The notes: generated by a model from the sequence alone, not told the origin. 64,000 bases of DNA from Halomonas aestuarii (GCF_001886615.1 NZ_CP018139.1:248001-312000), one strand, 5' to 3'. Counted from the stretch's first letter, positions 1 through 8,661 are shown. Numbers and translations: made by a program.

Positions 1-2
1 TC

Positions 3-899
3 ATGACTCAACCTCGACTCGGCTTCATCGGGATCGGCCTGATGGGCGAGCCCATGACCCGTCGCCTGCTGGAGGCCGGCTTCGACGTCAGCGTCTGGAA
101 CCGCTCGCCCGACAAGACCGCCGGCGTGGCCGAAGCCGGCGCCCGGGTGGCAGGCTCCATCGAGGCGCTGATGACGGAAGTGGACATCGTACTGCTCTGC
201 CTGGCCAACACCGCCGTGGTCGAGGACGTGGTGTTCGGTGAGGGCGGCGTGGCCCAGCACGGCCGCGCCGGCCAGCGCCTGGTGGACCTCTCGAGCTGCG
301 ACCCCGCGGCCACGCGCGACTTCGCCGACTGGCTCGGCAGCGAGTGCGGGATGCTCTGGGTGGATGCCCCGGTCTCGGGGGGTGTGGCCGGTGCCGAGGC
401 GGGCAGTCTGGCGATCATGTGTGGCGGCGAGGCCGAGGCGGTGGAGGCGATCCGCCCCGTGCTGGCGCCGCTGTCCGCCCGGGTGACCCACATGGGCCCG
501 GTGGGCAGCGGCCAGGTCACCAAGGTGTGCAACCAGATGATCGTCGGCTGCCAGGCGGCGGTGATCGCCGAGATGGTGGCCCTGGCCGAGGCCAGTGGCG
601 TGGAGGCCGGCCGGCTCACCGAGGCCCTGGCCGGCGGTTTCGCCGACTCGACACCGTTTCGCATCCTCGCCCCGCGCATGGCGGCGAGCGACTTCGACGA
701 CCCGCCCTGGCACCTGCGCACCCTGCTGAAGGATCTGGACCTGGCGGTGGCCCAGAGCCAGCGCATCGGCAGCGCCACGCCGATGAGCGGCCTGGCGGCA
801 CAGCTGATGCGCGCCCAGGCCCGCCGCGGACACGCCGAGCATGACCCGGCGATCCTGGTCGAGGCCTACCGTCCCGTCGGCAAGGAGGGGGCGACATGA
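3..899 (+). CDS. NAD(P)-dependent oxidoreductase, 3-hydroxyisobutyrate dehydrogenase family
   Basis: This 298-residue protein has the family layout. An N-terminal Rossmann fold starts with GFIGIGLMG (residues 7-15). A substrate-binding segment reads DAPVSGG, and the catalytic lysine lies in GQVTKVCNQ (Lys174). The family reduces or oxidises beta-hydroxyacids such as 3-hydroxyisobutyrate, tartronate semialdehyde or L-threonate; the substrate cannot be read from sequence. Its stop overlaps the start of the next SDR gene (ATGA), so the two are probably co-translated and act in one pathway. The start is two bases inside the window, so any upstream operon partner is not visible. Confidence 0.9.
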   Translation: MTQPRLGFIGIGLMGEPMTRRLLEAGFDVSVWNRSPDKTAGVAEAGARVAGSIEALMTEVDIVLLCLANTAVVEDVVFGEGGVAQHGRAGQRLVDLSSCDPAATRDFADWLGSECGMLWVDAPVSGGVAGAEAGSLAIMCGGEAEAVEAIRPVLAPLSARVTHMGPVGSGQVTKVCNQMIVGCQAAVIAEMVALAEASGVEAGRLTEALAGGFADSTPFRILAPRMAASDFDDPPWHLRTLLKDLDLAVAQSQRIGSATPMSGLAAQLMRAQARRGHAEHDPAILVEAYRPVGKEGAT

Positions 900-1660
900 G
901 CCACAACAGGGTGATCTATCTCACCGGCGGCGCCCAGGGCATCGGGCTCGGCATCGCGGCGCACCTGCTGGCCCGGGGCGACAGCGTCGCCCTGACCGAC
1001 GTCGACGCCCAGGCGGTGGCCGAGTGCCAGGAACGGCTCGGCCATGAGGAGCGGCTGCTGGCCATGGTCTCGGACGTTCGCGACGAGGCCGGTGTCGCCG
1101 ACAGCCTGGAGCGCACCCTCTCCCGCTTCGGGCGCCTCGACGGGCTCATCCACAACGCCGGCCTGTCCGATCCCTTCGCCGGTCCGCTGGAGTCCCTGGA
1201 GCTGGCCACCTGGCAAGCCTACCTCGATACCAACCTGACCGGCGCCTTCCTGTGCGCCAGGCAGGCCGCCCCCCACCTGAGGCGCACGGGGGGCGCCATC
1301 GTCAACATCGCCTCCACCCGGGCCCTCCAGTCGGAGCCCGACAGCGAGGCCTACGCCGCCAGCAAGGGGGGCATCGTGGCGCTGACCCATGCCCTGGCGA
1401 TCAGCCTGGGGCCGGAGATCCGCGTCAACGCCATCAGTCCCGGCTGGATCGAGGTGGGCGACTGGCAGAAACGCGCGCACCAGACGCCGGTGGAGCATCG
1501 CGACATCGACCGCGACCAGCATCCCGTGGGGCGCGTCGGCCGCCCGGAGGATGTCGCCGCCATGGCCGCCTTCCTGCTCTCCGACGAGGCGGGCTTCGTC
1601 ACCGGACAGAACCTCGTGGTGGACGGCGGCATGACGCGCCGGATGCTCTACGCCGAGTGA
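896..1660 (+). CDS. SDR family oxidoreductase
   Basis: This is a classical short-chain dehydrogenase/reductase of 254 residues. It has the nucleotide-binding motif TGGAQGIG near residue 9, an NAG motif, a Ser/Tyr/Lys triad with YAASK (Tyr153, Lys157), and the C-terminal pattern [12 protein letters not shown]. It overlaps the preceding dehydrogenase by four bases. The pair suggests two-step oxidation or reduction of a sugar acid or hydroxyacid. That pathway is inference; only the fold and cofactor class are firm. Confidence 0.9.
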   Translation: MSHNRVIYLTGGAQGIGLGIAAHLLARGDSVALTDVDAQAVAECQERLGHEERLLAMVSDVRDEAGVADSLERTLSRFGRLDGLIHNAGLSDPFAGPLESLELATWQAYLDTNLTGAFLCARQAAPHLRRTGGAIVNIASTRALQSEPDSEAYAASKGGIVALTHALAISLGPEIRVNAISPGWIEVGDWQKRAHQTPVEHRDIDRDQHPVGRVGRPEDVAAMAAFLLSDEAGFVTGQNLVVDGGMTRRMLYAE

Positions 1661-1752
1661 GACGGCGTCGTTTTCGCCGGCGGTTTGTTCCCGGTCATGC
1701 CCTTCCGTACACTTGTTTGATTCCCGACGACCACGACCCCGAGGCGCGATCC

Positions 1753-2607
1753 ATGGCGTTTGATTCCACTTCCACCTACGTGGCCACCGAGGCCCTCAAG
1801 CAGGCGGTGAACGCCGCCGTGACCCTGGAGCGACCGCTGCTGATCAAGGGCGAGCCGGGCACCGGCAAGACCCTGCTGGCCGAGGAGCTGGCCGCCTCCC
1901 TGGGCACCCGGCTGATCACCTGGCACATCAAGTCCTCCACCAAGGCGGCCCAGGGGCTCTACGAGTACGACGCGGTCAGCCGGCTGCGCGACTCCCAGCT
2001 GGGCATCGAGGGCGTGGAGGATGTCGCCAACTACATCCGTCCCGGCAAGCTCTGGGAGGCCTTCACCGCCGGCGAGCGGGTGGTGCTGCTGATCGACGAG
2101 ATCGACAAGGCGGACATCGAGTTCCCCAACGACCTGCTCCAGGAGCTGGATCGCATGGAGTTCCATGTCTACGAGACCGGCGAGACCATCACCGCGACCC
2201 ACCGCCCGATCATCGTCATCACCTCCAACAACGAGAAGGAGCTCCCCGACGCCTTCCTGCGCCGCTGCTTCTTCCACTACATCGAGTTTCCCGACCGGGA
2301 GACCATGCAGGCGATCATCGACGTGCACTTCCCCGACATCGCCCCCAAGCTGGTCGGCGAGGCGCTGGAGGTGTTCTTCGAGCTGCGCCAGGCCCCGGGC
2401 CTGAAGAAGCGGCCCTCCACCTCGGAGCTGGTCGACTGGCTCAAGCTGCTGATGAGCGACGAGCTGGCCCGCGAGGCGCTCTACCAGCGCGACCCGGTCA
2501 AGGCGATCCCGCCGCTGGCGGGGGCACTGGTCAAGAACGAGCAGGATACCCAGCTGCTGGAACGGCTGGCCTTCATGCTGCGTCGCCAGGGCAACCCGAG
2601 GCGCTGA
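1753..2607 (+). CDS. MoxR-type AAA+ ATPase
   Basis: This 284-residue AAA+ protein has Walker A GEPGTGKT (residues 33-40), Walker B VVLLIDEIDKAD near residue 115, a sensor-1 region ITSNNEKELPDAF and an arginine-rich LRRCFF segment. MoxR ATPases act as chaperones that insert metals or remodel partner complexes, usually with a VWA-domain protein. Such a protein follows three bases downstream here. I chose the ATG at 1753 because the conserved protein begins there, although the frame stays open upstream through the SDR gene. The client complex is unknown. Confidence 0.9.
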   Translation: MAFDSTSTYVATEALKQAVNAAVTLERPLLIKGEPGTGKTLLAEELAASLGTRLITWHIKSSTKAAQGLYEYDAVSRLRDSQLGIEGVEDVANYIRPGKLWEAFTAGERVVLLIDEIDKADIEFPNDLLQELDRMEFHVYETGETITATHRPIIVITSNNEKELPDAFLRRCFFHYIEFPDRETMQAIIDVHFPDIAPKLVGEALEVFFELRQAPGLKKRPSTSELVDWLKLLMSDELAREALYQRDPVKAIPPLAGALVKNEQDTQLLERLAFMLRRQGNPRR

Positions 2608-2610
2608 CGG

Positions 2611-3789
2611 ATGTTCATCGGCCTGTTCGAGACCCTGAAGCGCCACGGGGTGCCCGTCTCCCTGCGCGAGCTGCTCGACCTCCATGCGGTGGTCGAGCGC
2701 GGCGTGGTGTTCGCCGACATGGAGGCCTTCTACCGGGTGGCGCGCACCGTGATGGTCAAGGACGAGCGCCACTTCGACCGCTTCGATCGCGCCTTCGCCT
2801 CCTGGTTCGAGGGGCTGGAGCACCTCGACGCCGCCATCGAGGCGCTGATCCCCGATGACTGGCTGCGCCGCGAGTTCGAGAAGCAGCTCTCCGATGAGGA
2901 GAAGGCGAAGATCGAGTCCCTGGGCGGCCTCGAGCAGCTGATCGAGACCTTCAAGCAGCGCCTCGAGGAGCAGAAGAAGCGCCACGCCGGCGGCAACAAG
3001 TGGATCGGCACCGGGGGCACCAGCCCCTTCGGCGCCCATGGCTACAACCCCGAGGGCATCCGCATCGGCCAGGACGGCTCGCGGCACCGCCGGGCCGTGA
3101 AGGTATGGGACGAGCGGCGCTTCCGCGACTACGACGACTCGCTGGAACTGGGCACGCGCAACATCAAGATGGCCCTCAGGCGGCTCCGGAAGTTCGCCCG
3201 CCAGGGGGCGGCGGAGGAGTTCGACGTCGATGCCACCATCCGCGAGACCGCAAGGGACGCGGGCCTTCTCAACGTGCGCATGCGCCCCGAGCGCCACAAT
3301 GCGGTGAAGGTGCTGCTGCTGCTCGACGTGGGCGGCTCCATGGACGACCACGTCCGGGCCTGCGAGGAACTCTTCTCGGCGGCACGCTCGGAATTCAAGC
3401 ACCTGGTGCCCTACTACTTCCACAACTGTCCCTATGAGGGACTGTGGCGCGACAACCGGCGGCGCGGCAGCGAACGCATCCCGACGATGGACGTGCTGCA
3501 CACCTACGGCAGCGATTACCAGGTGGTGATCGTCGGCGACGCGGCCATGTCGCCCTACGAGGTGACCCATCCCGGCGGCAGCGTGGAGCACCTCAACGAG
3601 GAGTCGGGCGCCGTCTGGCTCAGGCGCCTGGCCGACCACTTCCCCCGCCTGGTCTGGCTCAATCCCATGGCCCCGCGTGCCTGGGACTATACCCACTCCA
3701 CCCGGCTGATCCGCGAGCTGATCGAGGATCGCATGTACCCCATGACCCTGGAGGGCCTGGAGCGCGCCATGCGCGAGCTGGCCCGCTAG
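2611..3789 (+). CDS. VWA domain protein, CoxE-like partner of MoxR ATPase
   Basis: The 392-residue protein has a charged, helical N-terminal half (about 1-170) and a C-terminal von Willebrand A-like domain. The MIDAS-type motif is DVGGSM at residues 239-244, with glycine where the canonical DxSxS has its first serine. I recall the same variant in CoxE-like proteins. It begins three bases after the MoxR gene, so the two are almost certainly one operon and one complex. The role is presumably chaperone-assisted activation of an unidentified enzyme. It is not a secreted adhesin: no signal peptide is visible. Confidence 0.85.
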   Translation: MFIGLFETLKRHGVPVSLRELLDLHAVVERGVVFADMEAFYRVARTVMVKDERHFDRFDRAFASWFEGLEHLDAAIEALIPDDWLRREFEKQLSDEEKAKIESLGGLEQLIETFKQRLEEQKKRHAGGNKWIGTGGTSPFGAHGYNPEGIRIGQDGSRHRRAVKVWDERRFRDYDDSLELGTRNIKMALRRLRKFARQGAAEEFDVDATIRETARDAGLLNVRMRPERHNAVKVLLLLDVGGSMDDHVRACEELFSAARSEFKHLVPYYFHNCPYEGLWRDNRRRGSERIPTMDVLHTYGSDYQVVIVGDAAMSPYEVTHPGGSVEHLNEESGAVWLRRLADHFPRLVWLNPMAPRAWDYTHSTRLIRELIEDRMYPMTLEGLERAMRELAR

Positions 3790-3793
3790 CCGC

Positions 3794-3869
3794 ATAGCCT
3801 TTAAGGGCTATATATAACTTTTATCGCCTTTAAGGGCTATCAGCTTGAAGAATAGCCCTGCGCGGCTAT
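3794..3869 (+). promoter_or_regulatory. Triple inverted-repeat operator array, 29-bp period
   Basis: Three copies of an inverted repeat with consensus ATAGCC-N6-GGCTAT lie at 3794-3811, 3823-3840 (one mismatch, ATCGCC) and 3852-3869. Starts are exactly 29 bp apart. Copies 1 and 2 share the spacer TTTAAG; copy 3 has CTGCGC, so the arms rather than the spacer are conserved. The array ends 29 bp before the SatD-like start codon and copy 3 sits between a candidate -35 and -10. This is the geometry of a repressor operator. The regulator is not proven; the downstream protein itself has an HTH-like C terminus. Confidence 0.75.
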
Positions 3870-3872
3870 TCT
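3845..3872 (+). promoter_or_regulatory. Candidate sigma-70 promoter of satD-DUF3307
   Basis: A -35-like TTGAAG (3845-3850) and a -10-like TATTCT (3867-3872) are separated by 16 bp. The third inverted repeat lies almost exactly in this spacer and overlaps the -10, so bound repressor would block RNA polymerase. The predicted leader is short, leading to CAGGAG at 3885-3890. The box matches are only moderate. Confidence 0.4.
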
Positions 3873-3898
3873 GGCGGTACAGCCCAGGAGAATGCTTC

Positions 3899-4546
3899 AT
3901 GCCACAGCGAATCGCCGTCCTCACCGGCGACGTGATCGAGTCCCGCAAGGTCGGCGACCGGCCGCGCCTGTACCGACAGCTGGATGACACCCTGGCCGCA
4001 CTGGCGGCCCGTCACGGCGGGCACGGCGAACGCTTCCGCGGCGACGGCTTCCAGCTTGCCCTGCCCCATGCGGCAGCGGCCATGGAGGCGGCCGTGGCCC
4101 TGCGGGCGGCCCTGGTCCAGCACTCGGAGCCGGACCAGCGCTGGGACGCCCGCATCGCCGTGGCGATCGGGCCGGCGGAGGCCGGCCTCGCGGCGGCCGA
4201 CGGCGAGACCTTCATCGCCTCGGGACGCACCCTGGATGCCCTGGCGGGCGGCCACGGCCACCTGGCCCTGACCCTGCTGGACGAAGCCGAGGACGAGGGG
4301 CTGGCCCTGCTGGTGCGCTTCATCGACGACCTGCTCGATGGCTGGTCCCCCTACTCGGCGGAGGTCGTCGGGCTGAGCCTGCGCGAGGACAGCTCCCGGC
4401 AGGTCTCCCAACAGACCCTCGCCGAGCGCCTGGGCATCACCCAGCCCAGCGTGCACAAGCGCCTGCGCGCCGCGCGCTGGGCACTCCTCTCCGACAGCCT
4501 CACGTACCTGCGCCGGCGACTCGCCGAACAGGGGGCGACGCCATGA
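3899..4546 (+). CDS. SatD family protein with C-terminal HTH
   Basis: The 215-residue product begins PQRIAVLTGDVIESRK, typical of SatD-family proteins. The middle resembles a degenerate nucleotide-cyclase-like fold (GERFRGDGFQL). The C terminus reads as a helix-turn-helix (residues about 175-200; QTLAERLGITQPSVHKRL), similar to sigma region 4 or LuxR-type DNA-binding helices. I chose the ATG at 3899, eight bases after CAGGAG, rather than an upstream in-frame start that would run through the third operator repeat. It overlaps the DUF3307 gene by four bases, a common pairing. Autoregulation through the upstream array is a reasonable inference. Biochemical function is unknown. Confidence 0.8.
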   Translation: MPQRIAVLTGDVIESRKVGDRPRLYRQLDDTLAALAARHGGHGERFRGDGFQLALPHAAAAMEAAVALRAALVQHSEPDQRWDARIAVAIGPAEAGLAAADGETFIASGRTLDALAGGHGHLALTLLDEAEDEGLALLVRFIDDLLDGWSPYSAEVVGLSLREDSSRQVSQQTLAERLGITQPSVHKRLRAARWALLSDSLTYLRRRLAEQGATP

Positions 4547-5298
4547 GTGCCGATGCCCTCTCGCTGCTGATGGCCCTGGTACTGGCCCATCTGGTGGGCG
4601 ACTTCCTGCTGCAGCCGCGGCGCTGGGTGGAAGAGCGCTACCGGCTGCACCACCGCTCCCCGCGGCTGCTGCTCCACGCCCTGCTGCACGGGCTGCTCGC
4701 CGGCGGCGTGCTGCTGGTGGCCGCCGGTGCCACGTCCCGTGGACCCGGCGCCGCGCTGCTCGGCGCCCTGGCGGTGGGCGCCAGCCACTGGACGATCGAC
4801 CTGGCCAAGTCCCGGCGGCCGGCCGGCGAGCTTCGCTGGTTCCTGCTCGACCAGGCCGGCCACCTGCTGGTGCTGGTGGGGCTCTGGCTGGCCTGGCTGG
4901 AAAGCCTGGCCCCGCTGCAGGCGCTCGCCGTCTGGCTGGCCTCGCCGGCGGTGCTGGGCGTTGCCACGGCCTACCTGCTGGTAACCCGTCCGCTGTCGAT
5001 CGCCATCGCCCTGGTCATGCGGCGCTGGAGCGCCGAGCTAGAGGACACCGGCACACTGGCCAGCGCCGGCGCGCGCATCGGCGTGCTGGAACGGCTGCTG
5101 GTGCTGACCCTGGTGCTGCTGGACCAGCTCACCGCGGTGGGCTTCCTGCTGGCCGCCAAGTCGGTGCTGCGCTTCGGGGACCTGCGCGAGACCCGCGACC
5201 GCAAGCTCACGGAGTATGTGCTGCTCGGCACCCTGCTCAGCGTCTCGACGACCCTGGTGCTGGGCATGCTGGTGCGCCTGCTGCCGACGGGGGGCTGA
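4543..5298 (+). CDS. DUF3307 membrane protein
   Basis: This 251-residue integral membrane protein has about six hydrophobic segments. The N-terminal signature is HLVGDFLLQPRRWVEE (about residues 13-28), followed by HALLHGLLAG and ASHWTIDLAK, the conserved His/Asp-rich pattern of DUF3307. The family has no established function. Four-base overlap with the SatD-like gene implies translational coupling, so it should share the control of the inverted-repeat array upstream. Confidence 0.85.
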   Translation: MSADALSLLMALVLAHLVGDFLLQPRRWVEERYRLHHRSPRLLLHALLHGLLAGGVLLVAAGATSRGPGAALLGALAVGASHWTIDLAKSRRPAGELRWFLLDQAGHLLVLVGLWLAWLESLAPLQALAVWLASPAVLGVATAYLLVTRPLSIAIALVMRRWSAELEDTGTLASAGARIGVLERLLVLTLVLLDQLTAVGFLLAAKSVLRFGDLRETRDRKLTEYVLLGTLLSVSTTLVLGMLVRLLPTGG

Positions 5299-5324
5299 CC
5301 CCGACGGGGCGAGCACAGGCTTTT

Positions 5325-5354
5325 TTGCCGCCGCGGGGCCGCTGGCCGTACAAT
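5325..5354 (+). promoter_or_regulatory. Candidate proS promoter
   Basis: A -35-like TTGCCG (5325-5330) and a -10-like TACAAT (5349-5354) are separated by 18 bp in the gap between the DUF3307 gene and proS. Transcription would start about 70 bases upstream of the proS ATG. This is read by eye from box similarity only. Confidence 0.4.
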
Positions 5355-5431
5355 GACCGGCCATTGCCGCTGCCCAGCACGGCCCGTCACTGTCTTCTGT
5401 ACAAGAACACGCTCGAGGAAACGCCGGACCC

Positions 5432-7141
5432 ATGCGCGCCAGTCAACTGTTGATCGCCACCCTCAAGGAAACCCCCGCCGACGCCGAAGTCATCAGCCAT
5501 CAGCTGATGCTGCGCGCGGGGATGATCCGCCGCCTGACCTCCGGCCTCTACACCTGGCTGCCGATGGGCCTCAAGACCCTGCGCAAGGTCGAGCGCATCG
5601 TGCGCGAGGAGATGGATCGTGCCGGCGCCCAGGAAGTGCTGATGCCCGCGGTGCAGCCCGCCGAGCTGTGGCAGGAGTCTGGCCGCTGGGAGCAGTACGG
5701 CCCGGAGCTGCTGCGCCTCAAGGATCGCCATGGTCGCGACTACTGCGTCGGCCCGACCCACGAGGAAGTGATCACCGACCTGGTCCGCAAGGAGATCGCC
5801 AGCTACAAGCAGCTGCCGGCCAACTTCTACCAGGTCCAGACCAAGTTCCGCGACGAGATCCGGCCGCGCTTCGGGGTGATGCGCTCCCGCGAGTTCATCA
5901 TGAAGGACGCCTACTCCTTCCACGTGGACGAGGCGTCGCTGCTGGAGACCTACCAGGTGATGTATGACGCCTACGTGCGCATCTTCACCCGACTGGGCCT
6001 CGACTTCCGCCCGGTGATCGCCGACAACGGCGCCATCGGCGGCACCGGCTCCCACGAGTTCCACGTGCTGGCCGACTCCGGCGAGGACGACATCGTCTTC
6101 TCCACCGAGTCCGACTATGCCGCCAACATGGAGAAGGCCGAGGCGCTGGCGCCCCAGGGCGAGCGCGCGGCGCCCACCGAGGAGCTGCGCCTGGTCGACA
6201 CCCCCGATGCCCGGACCATCAAGACGCTGGTCGAGCAGCACGGCCTGCCCATCGAGAAGACCATCAAGACCCTGCTGGTCCAGGGCGAGGGAGGCGGCCT
6301 GGTCGCCCTGCTGGTGCGCGGCGATCACGAGCTCAACGAGGTCAAGGCCGAGAACCTCGCCGAGGTGGCCTCGCCGCTGACCATGGCCACCGAGGAGGAG
6401 ATCCGTGCCGCCGTGGGGGCCGGTCCCGGTTCGCTCGGCCCGGTGAACCTCGAGCTGCCGATCGTCATCGACCGCAGCGTGGCACTGATGAGCGACTTCG
6501 GTGCCGGGGCGAACGTCGATGGCCAGCACTACTTCGGCATCAACTGGGAGCGCGACGTCGCGCTGCCCAGCGTCGCCGACATCCGCAACGTGGTGGAGGG
6601 CGATCCCTCGCCGGACGGCAAGGGCGTGCTCGCGATCAAGCGCGGCATCGAGGTCGGCCACGTCTTCCAGCTCGGCAAGAAGTACTCCGAGGCGATGAAT
6701 GCCACCGTGCTGGGTGACGAAGGTCGTGCCGTGCATCCCTGGATGGGCTGCTATGGTATCGGGGTGACCCGGGTCGTGGCCGCCGCCATCGAGCAGAACC
6801 ACGATGACGCCGGGATCATCTGGCCCGACGCCATCGCCCCCTTCCACGTCGCGATGGTGCCGATGAACGCCCACAAGTCTCAGCGGGTGCGCGAGGAGTC
6901 CGAGCGACTCTACCAGGCCCTTACCGCCGCCGGGCTCGAGGTGCTGCTGGATGATCGCGACCTGCGCCCGGGCGTGCGGTTCGCCGACCATGAGCTGATG
7001 GGCATCCCCCACCGTCTGGTCGTCGGGGACCGGGGCCTGGACAAGGGTGAACTGGAATACAAGGGACGCCGTGACAGTGACGCCACCATGGTACCGGCCG
7101 GGGAGATCATCGACTTCCTGCGCGAGAAGGTCGATATCTGA
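5432..7141 (+). CDS. proS: Prolyl-tRNA synthetase
   Basis: This 569-residue class II aminoacyl-tRNA synthetase charges tRNA-Pro. The class II motifs are all visible: motif 1 region [17 protein letters not shown] near residue 30, motif 2 [19 protein letters not shown] near 135-155, and motif 3 GCYGIGVTR near 440. The inserted bacterial-type editing domain (about 225-400) deacylates Ala-tRNA-Pro. The C-terminal anticodon-binding domain contains [18 protein letters not shown]. Length matches E. coli ProS closely. GAGGAAA precedes the ATG. Confidence 0.98.
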   Translation: MRASQLLIATLKETPADAEVISHQLMLRAGMIRRLTSGLYTWLPMGLKTLRKVERIVREEMDRAGAQEVLMPAVQPAELWQESGRWEQYGPELLRLKDRHGRDYCVGPTHEEVITDLVRKEIASYKQLPANFYQVQTKFRDEIRPRFGVMRSREFIMKDAYSFHVDEASLLETYQVMYDAYVRIFTRLGLDFRPVIADNGAIGGTGSHEFHVLADSGEDDIVFSTESDYAANMEKAEALAPQGERAAPTEELRLVDTPDARTIKTLVEQHGLPIEKTIKTLLVQGEGGGLVALLVRGDHELNEVKAENLAEVASPLTMATEEEIRAAVGAGPGSLGPVNLELPIVIDRSVALMSDFGAGANVDGQHYFGINWERDVALPSVADIRNVVEGDPSPDGKGVLAIKRGIEVGHVFQLGKKYSEAMNATVLGDEGRAVHPWMGCYGIGVTRVVAAAIEQNHDDAGIIWPDAIAPFHVAMVPMNAHKSQRVREESERLYQALTAAGLEVLLDDRDLRPGVRFADHELMGIPHRLVVGDRGLDKGELEYKGRRDSDATMVPAGEIIDFLREKVDI

Positions 7142-7808
7142 ACGATGTCGGGTAGCCGCGCTCGCGGTGGCCTGCTGCCTGCCGGCCATGACGGCCCTGG
7201 GCCAGGGCGAGCGTGACTTCCTCGCCGCCCTGCCCCCCTCGCTGTCACCCGAGCCCCCCGCCCCCTTCGTGCGGGCCCTGCCGGCCATCCCCGCGAGCCT
7301 GCGCGGCACCCTCGACAGCGTACGCGAGGCGCCCATCTCGCCCGCCGAGATCTGGGCGGCGCGTCAGTGGCTGAACGCCATGGAGCCCAGGCTAGCCCGC
7401 TACGTCCCGGAGATGGACCGCCGCCGCGAGCTGCTGGGCCGTATCCACCATGAGGCACGGTTGGCGGGCCTGTCGCCGTCGCTGGTGCTGGCGGTGATCC
7501 AGGTGGAAAGCGCCTTCAAGGCCGAGGCGGTCTCCTCGGCGGGTGCCGTCGGCCTGATGCAGATCATGCCGTTCTGGATCCGCGAGCTGGGCCTGCCGGC
7601 CGACGACCTGAAGGACCCGCGACGCAACCTCCGCTATGGCTGCACGATCCTGGCCCACTACCTGGCCGTGGAGCGCGGCGACCTGACCCGGGCACTGGCC
7701 CGCTACAACGGCAGCCTCGGCAAGACCTGGTATCCCGAGCGGGTGATGCGGGCCCTGGCAGGCCGGTGGTCCTCCCGGGATGACGTGCGTACCACGGCGC
7801 TTCGCTGA
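7071..7808 (+). CDS. Lytic transglycosylase with SLT domain
   Basis: The C-terminal half is a Slt-type soluble lytic transglycosylase domain: [22 protein letters not shown] carries the catalytic Glu and the S-GLMQ motif, followed by [13 protein letters not shown] and LARYNGS. It would cleave murein in the periplasm. A hydrophobic stretch before MTALGQGE looks like a signal peptide, but no ATG precedes it in frame. The GTG at 7071 behind AAGGGA is my best guess, inside the 3' end of proS; GTG at 7047 or 7077, or ATG at 7188 without the full leader, are alternatives. The product is exact, the start is not. Confidence 0.75.
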   Translation: MTVTPPWYRPGRSSTSCARRSISERCRVAALAVACCLPAMTALGQGERDFLAALPPSLSPEPPAPFVRALPAIPASLRGTLDSVREAPISPAEIWAARQWLNAMEPRLARYVPEMDRRRELLGRIHHEARLAGLSPSLVLAVIQVESAFKAEAVSSAGAVGLMQIMPFWIRELGLPADDLKDPRRNLRYGCTILAHYLAVERGDLTRALARYNGSLGKTWYPERVMRALAGRWSSRDDVRTTALR

Positions 7809-7831
7809 GTCGGCCACCCGTCATCCGGACG

Positions 7832-7881
7832 AAAAAAAAGCCGACCCTGACGGGTCGGCTACTGGGGGGACAGCTCCCCCC
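7832..7881 (-). terminator. Rho-independent terminator of ccoM-like gene
   Basis: Read leftward, a 9-bp perfect stem (7839-7847 with 7852-7860, loop of four) is followed by a run of eight T (A-run 7832-7839 on the plus strand). It lies 50 bases past the stop of the leftward 38-codon gene. A second hairpin, GGGGGGA/TCCCCCC (7864-7881), precedes it. For the rightward transglycosylase transcript there is no T-run, so any termination in that direction would be weak. Confidence 0.8.
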
Positions 7882-7909
7882 TCCCCTGACGACTCTTGAA
7901 GCGACTGGA

Positions 7910-8026
7910 TCAGTGCTTGTTCTTGCGATGGTGATCGCGAACGATGAATGCTACCCAGCCACCCATGAAAGCGACCATCATCGCGACGGTAACCAGCCCG
8001 AAGATTACGGCGTCATCCAGATACAT
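7910..8026 (-). CDS. ccoM: Small single-pass membrane protein, CcoM-like cbb3 oxidase subunit
   Basis: This 38-residue protein starts MYLDDAVIFG, has one membrane segment (about residues 8-29) and a basic tail RDHHRKNKH. GGAGG lies eight bases before the ATG. The pattern of a short acidic N terminus, a GxVTVxxMVxF helix and a charged tail resembles CcoM, the small accessory subunit of cbb3 cytochrome oxidase described in Pseudomonas stutzeri; I compare from memory, not by search. Two FNR/Anr-like sites upstream fit a microaerobic oxidase subunit. No other cco gene is in the window. Alternatively it is an unrelated small membrane protein. Confidence 0.6.
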   Translation of the reverse strand: MYLDDAVIFGLVTVAMMVAFMGGWVAFIVRDHHRKNKH

Positions 8027-8059
8027 GGTGGTGTCCTCCCGTCTCGATGTGTTGGGAAG

Positions 8060-8065
8060 ACTGTA
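8060..8065 (-). promoter_or_regulatory. Candidate -10 box of ccoM-like gene
   Basis: TACAGT on the minus strand lies about 30 bp downstream of the centre of the proximal FNR-like site. That would place the transcription start near 8053 with the site centred at about -41.5, the class II activator geometry. The box matches TATAAT at four of six positions. Confidence 0.4.
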
Positions 8066-8087
8066 GCGCGGCGTGGGGAGGGGGAAA

Positions 8088-8101
8088 GTGACCTGTATCA
8101 A
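8088..8101 (-). promoter_or_regulatory. FNR/Anr-like site, proximal
   Basis: On the minus strand the site reads TTGAT-ACAG-GTCAC against the FNR/Anr consensus TTGAT-N4-ATCAA: one perfect half and a second half with two mismatches. Its position relative to the candidate -10 is ideal for FNR-type activation. Confidence 0.55.
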
Positions 8102-8137
8102 GTTTCCCCGCGGGCCCGGCAGGACGCGGGGAATCCG

Positions 8138-8151
8138 TTGATCCAGATCAG
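8138..8151 (-). promoter_or_regulatory. FNR/Anr-like site, distal
   Basis: On the minus strand it reads CTGAT-CTGG-ATCAA, one mismatch from the FNR/Anr consensus. Its centre is 50 bp upstream of the proximal site, immediately beyond the stop of the slyD-like gene. It could assist activation or modulate it. Confidence 0.55.
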
Positions 8152-8154
8152 TTT

Positions 8155-8661
8155 TCACGGCATCTTCTTGTCTTCCACCTCGCTCGGCTCGGTGCCGGGC
8201 GGCAGCGGATGCCCCTTGGCCAGCTCGGCCCGGGTAGCCTCGCGGACCTCGAGCACCTCGAGGCGATAGCGCAGGGTCTGGCCGGCCAGGGGGTGGTTGG
8301 TGTCGACCAGCACGCTGTCGTCGCGCACCTCGAGGATGGTGACGATCTCGGGACCGTCGTCGCCGGGCGTCTGGAAGCGCATGCCGGGAGCGAGATCGGG
8401 GGCGGGGAAGGCGTGCCGCCCGACCTCGCGCACCAGCGCCTCGTCACGCAGGCCGTAGGCATCGGCCGGCATCAGGGTCACCGACAGTTCGGCGCCGACG
8501 GACTGGGCCTCCAGGGCACGCTCCAGGCCGGCCATGATGTTGCCGTGGCCATGCAGGTACTCGAGGGGCTGCGCGCGGGCCCGGGAGTCGTCGAGGACGT
8601 TGCCGTCCTGATCGCTGAGCACGTAGTGCAGGGTCACGACCCGTTGAGGGGCGATGGTCAT
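8155..8661 (-). CDS. slyD: FKBP-type peptidyl-prolyl isomerase, SlyD-like
   Basis: This 168-residue protein has the SlyD order: an N-terminal FKBP half (HYVLSDQDGNVLDDS, PLEYLHGHGNIMAGLE), an inserted chaperone flap (DAYGLRDEALVREV to VDTNHPLAGQTLRY), then the closing FKBP strand. It catalyses proline isomerisation and holds unfolded chains in the cytoplasm. The metal-binding His/Cys tail of E. coli SlyD is absent; the protein ends in a short acidic/basic tail, as in shorter family members. It is a single gene between the small ccoM-like gene and rfaH. Confidence 0.85.
   Translation of the reverse strand: MTIAPQRVVTLHYVLSDQDGNVLDDSRARAQPLEYLHGHGNIMAGLERALEAQSVGAELSVTLMPADAYGLRDEALVREVGRHAFPAPDLAPGMRFQTPGDDGPEIVTILEVRDDSVLVDTNHPLAGQTLRYRLEVLEVREATRAELAKGHPLPPGTEPSEVEDKKMP

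Noticed and set aside
1648..3795. Long open frame of 715 codons on the minus strand opposite the MoxR/VWA genes
   Set aside because: It is a GC-rich antisense shadow. The sense strand encodes clear AAA+ and VWA proteins; the antisense product is low-complexity and lacks motifs. The same applies to the long antisense frames at 5387-7336, 18342-20354, 21571-23697, 25630-28434, 33347-35209, 41142-44051 and 61451-63229.
3794..3869. Possible CRISPR-like array
   Set aside because: Three near-identical 18-bp units with regular spacing, but the units are simple inverted repeats with only 11-bp gaps and no cas genes. An operator array before a promoter fits better.
5300..5330. CCCC-GAC-GGGG followed by TTTTTT as terminator of the DUF3307 gene
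   Set aside because: The stem is only four base pairs and ten bases separate it from the T-run, which overlaps the candidate proS -35.
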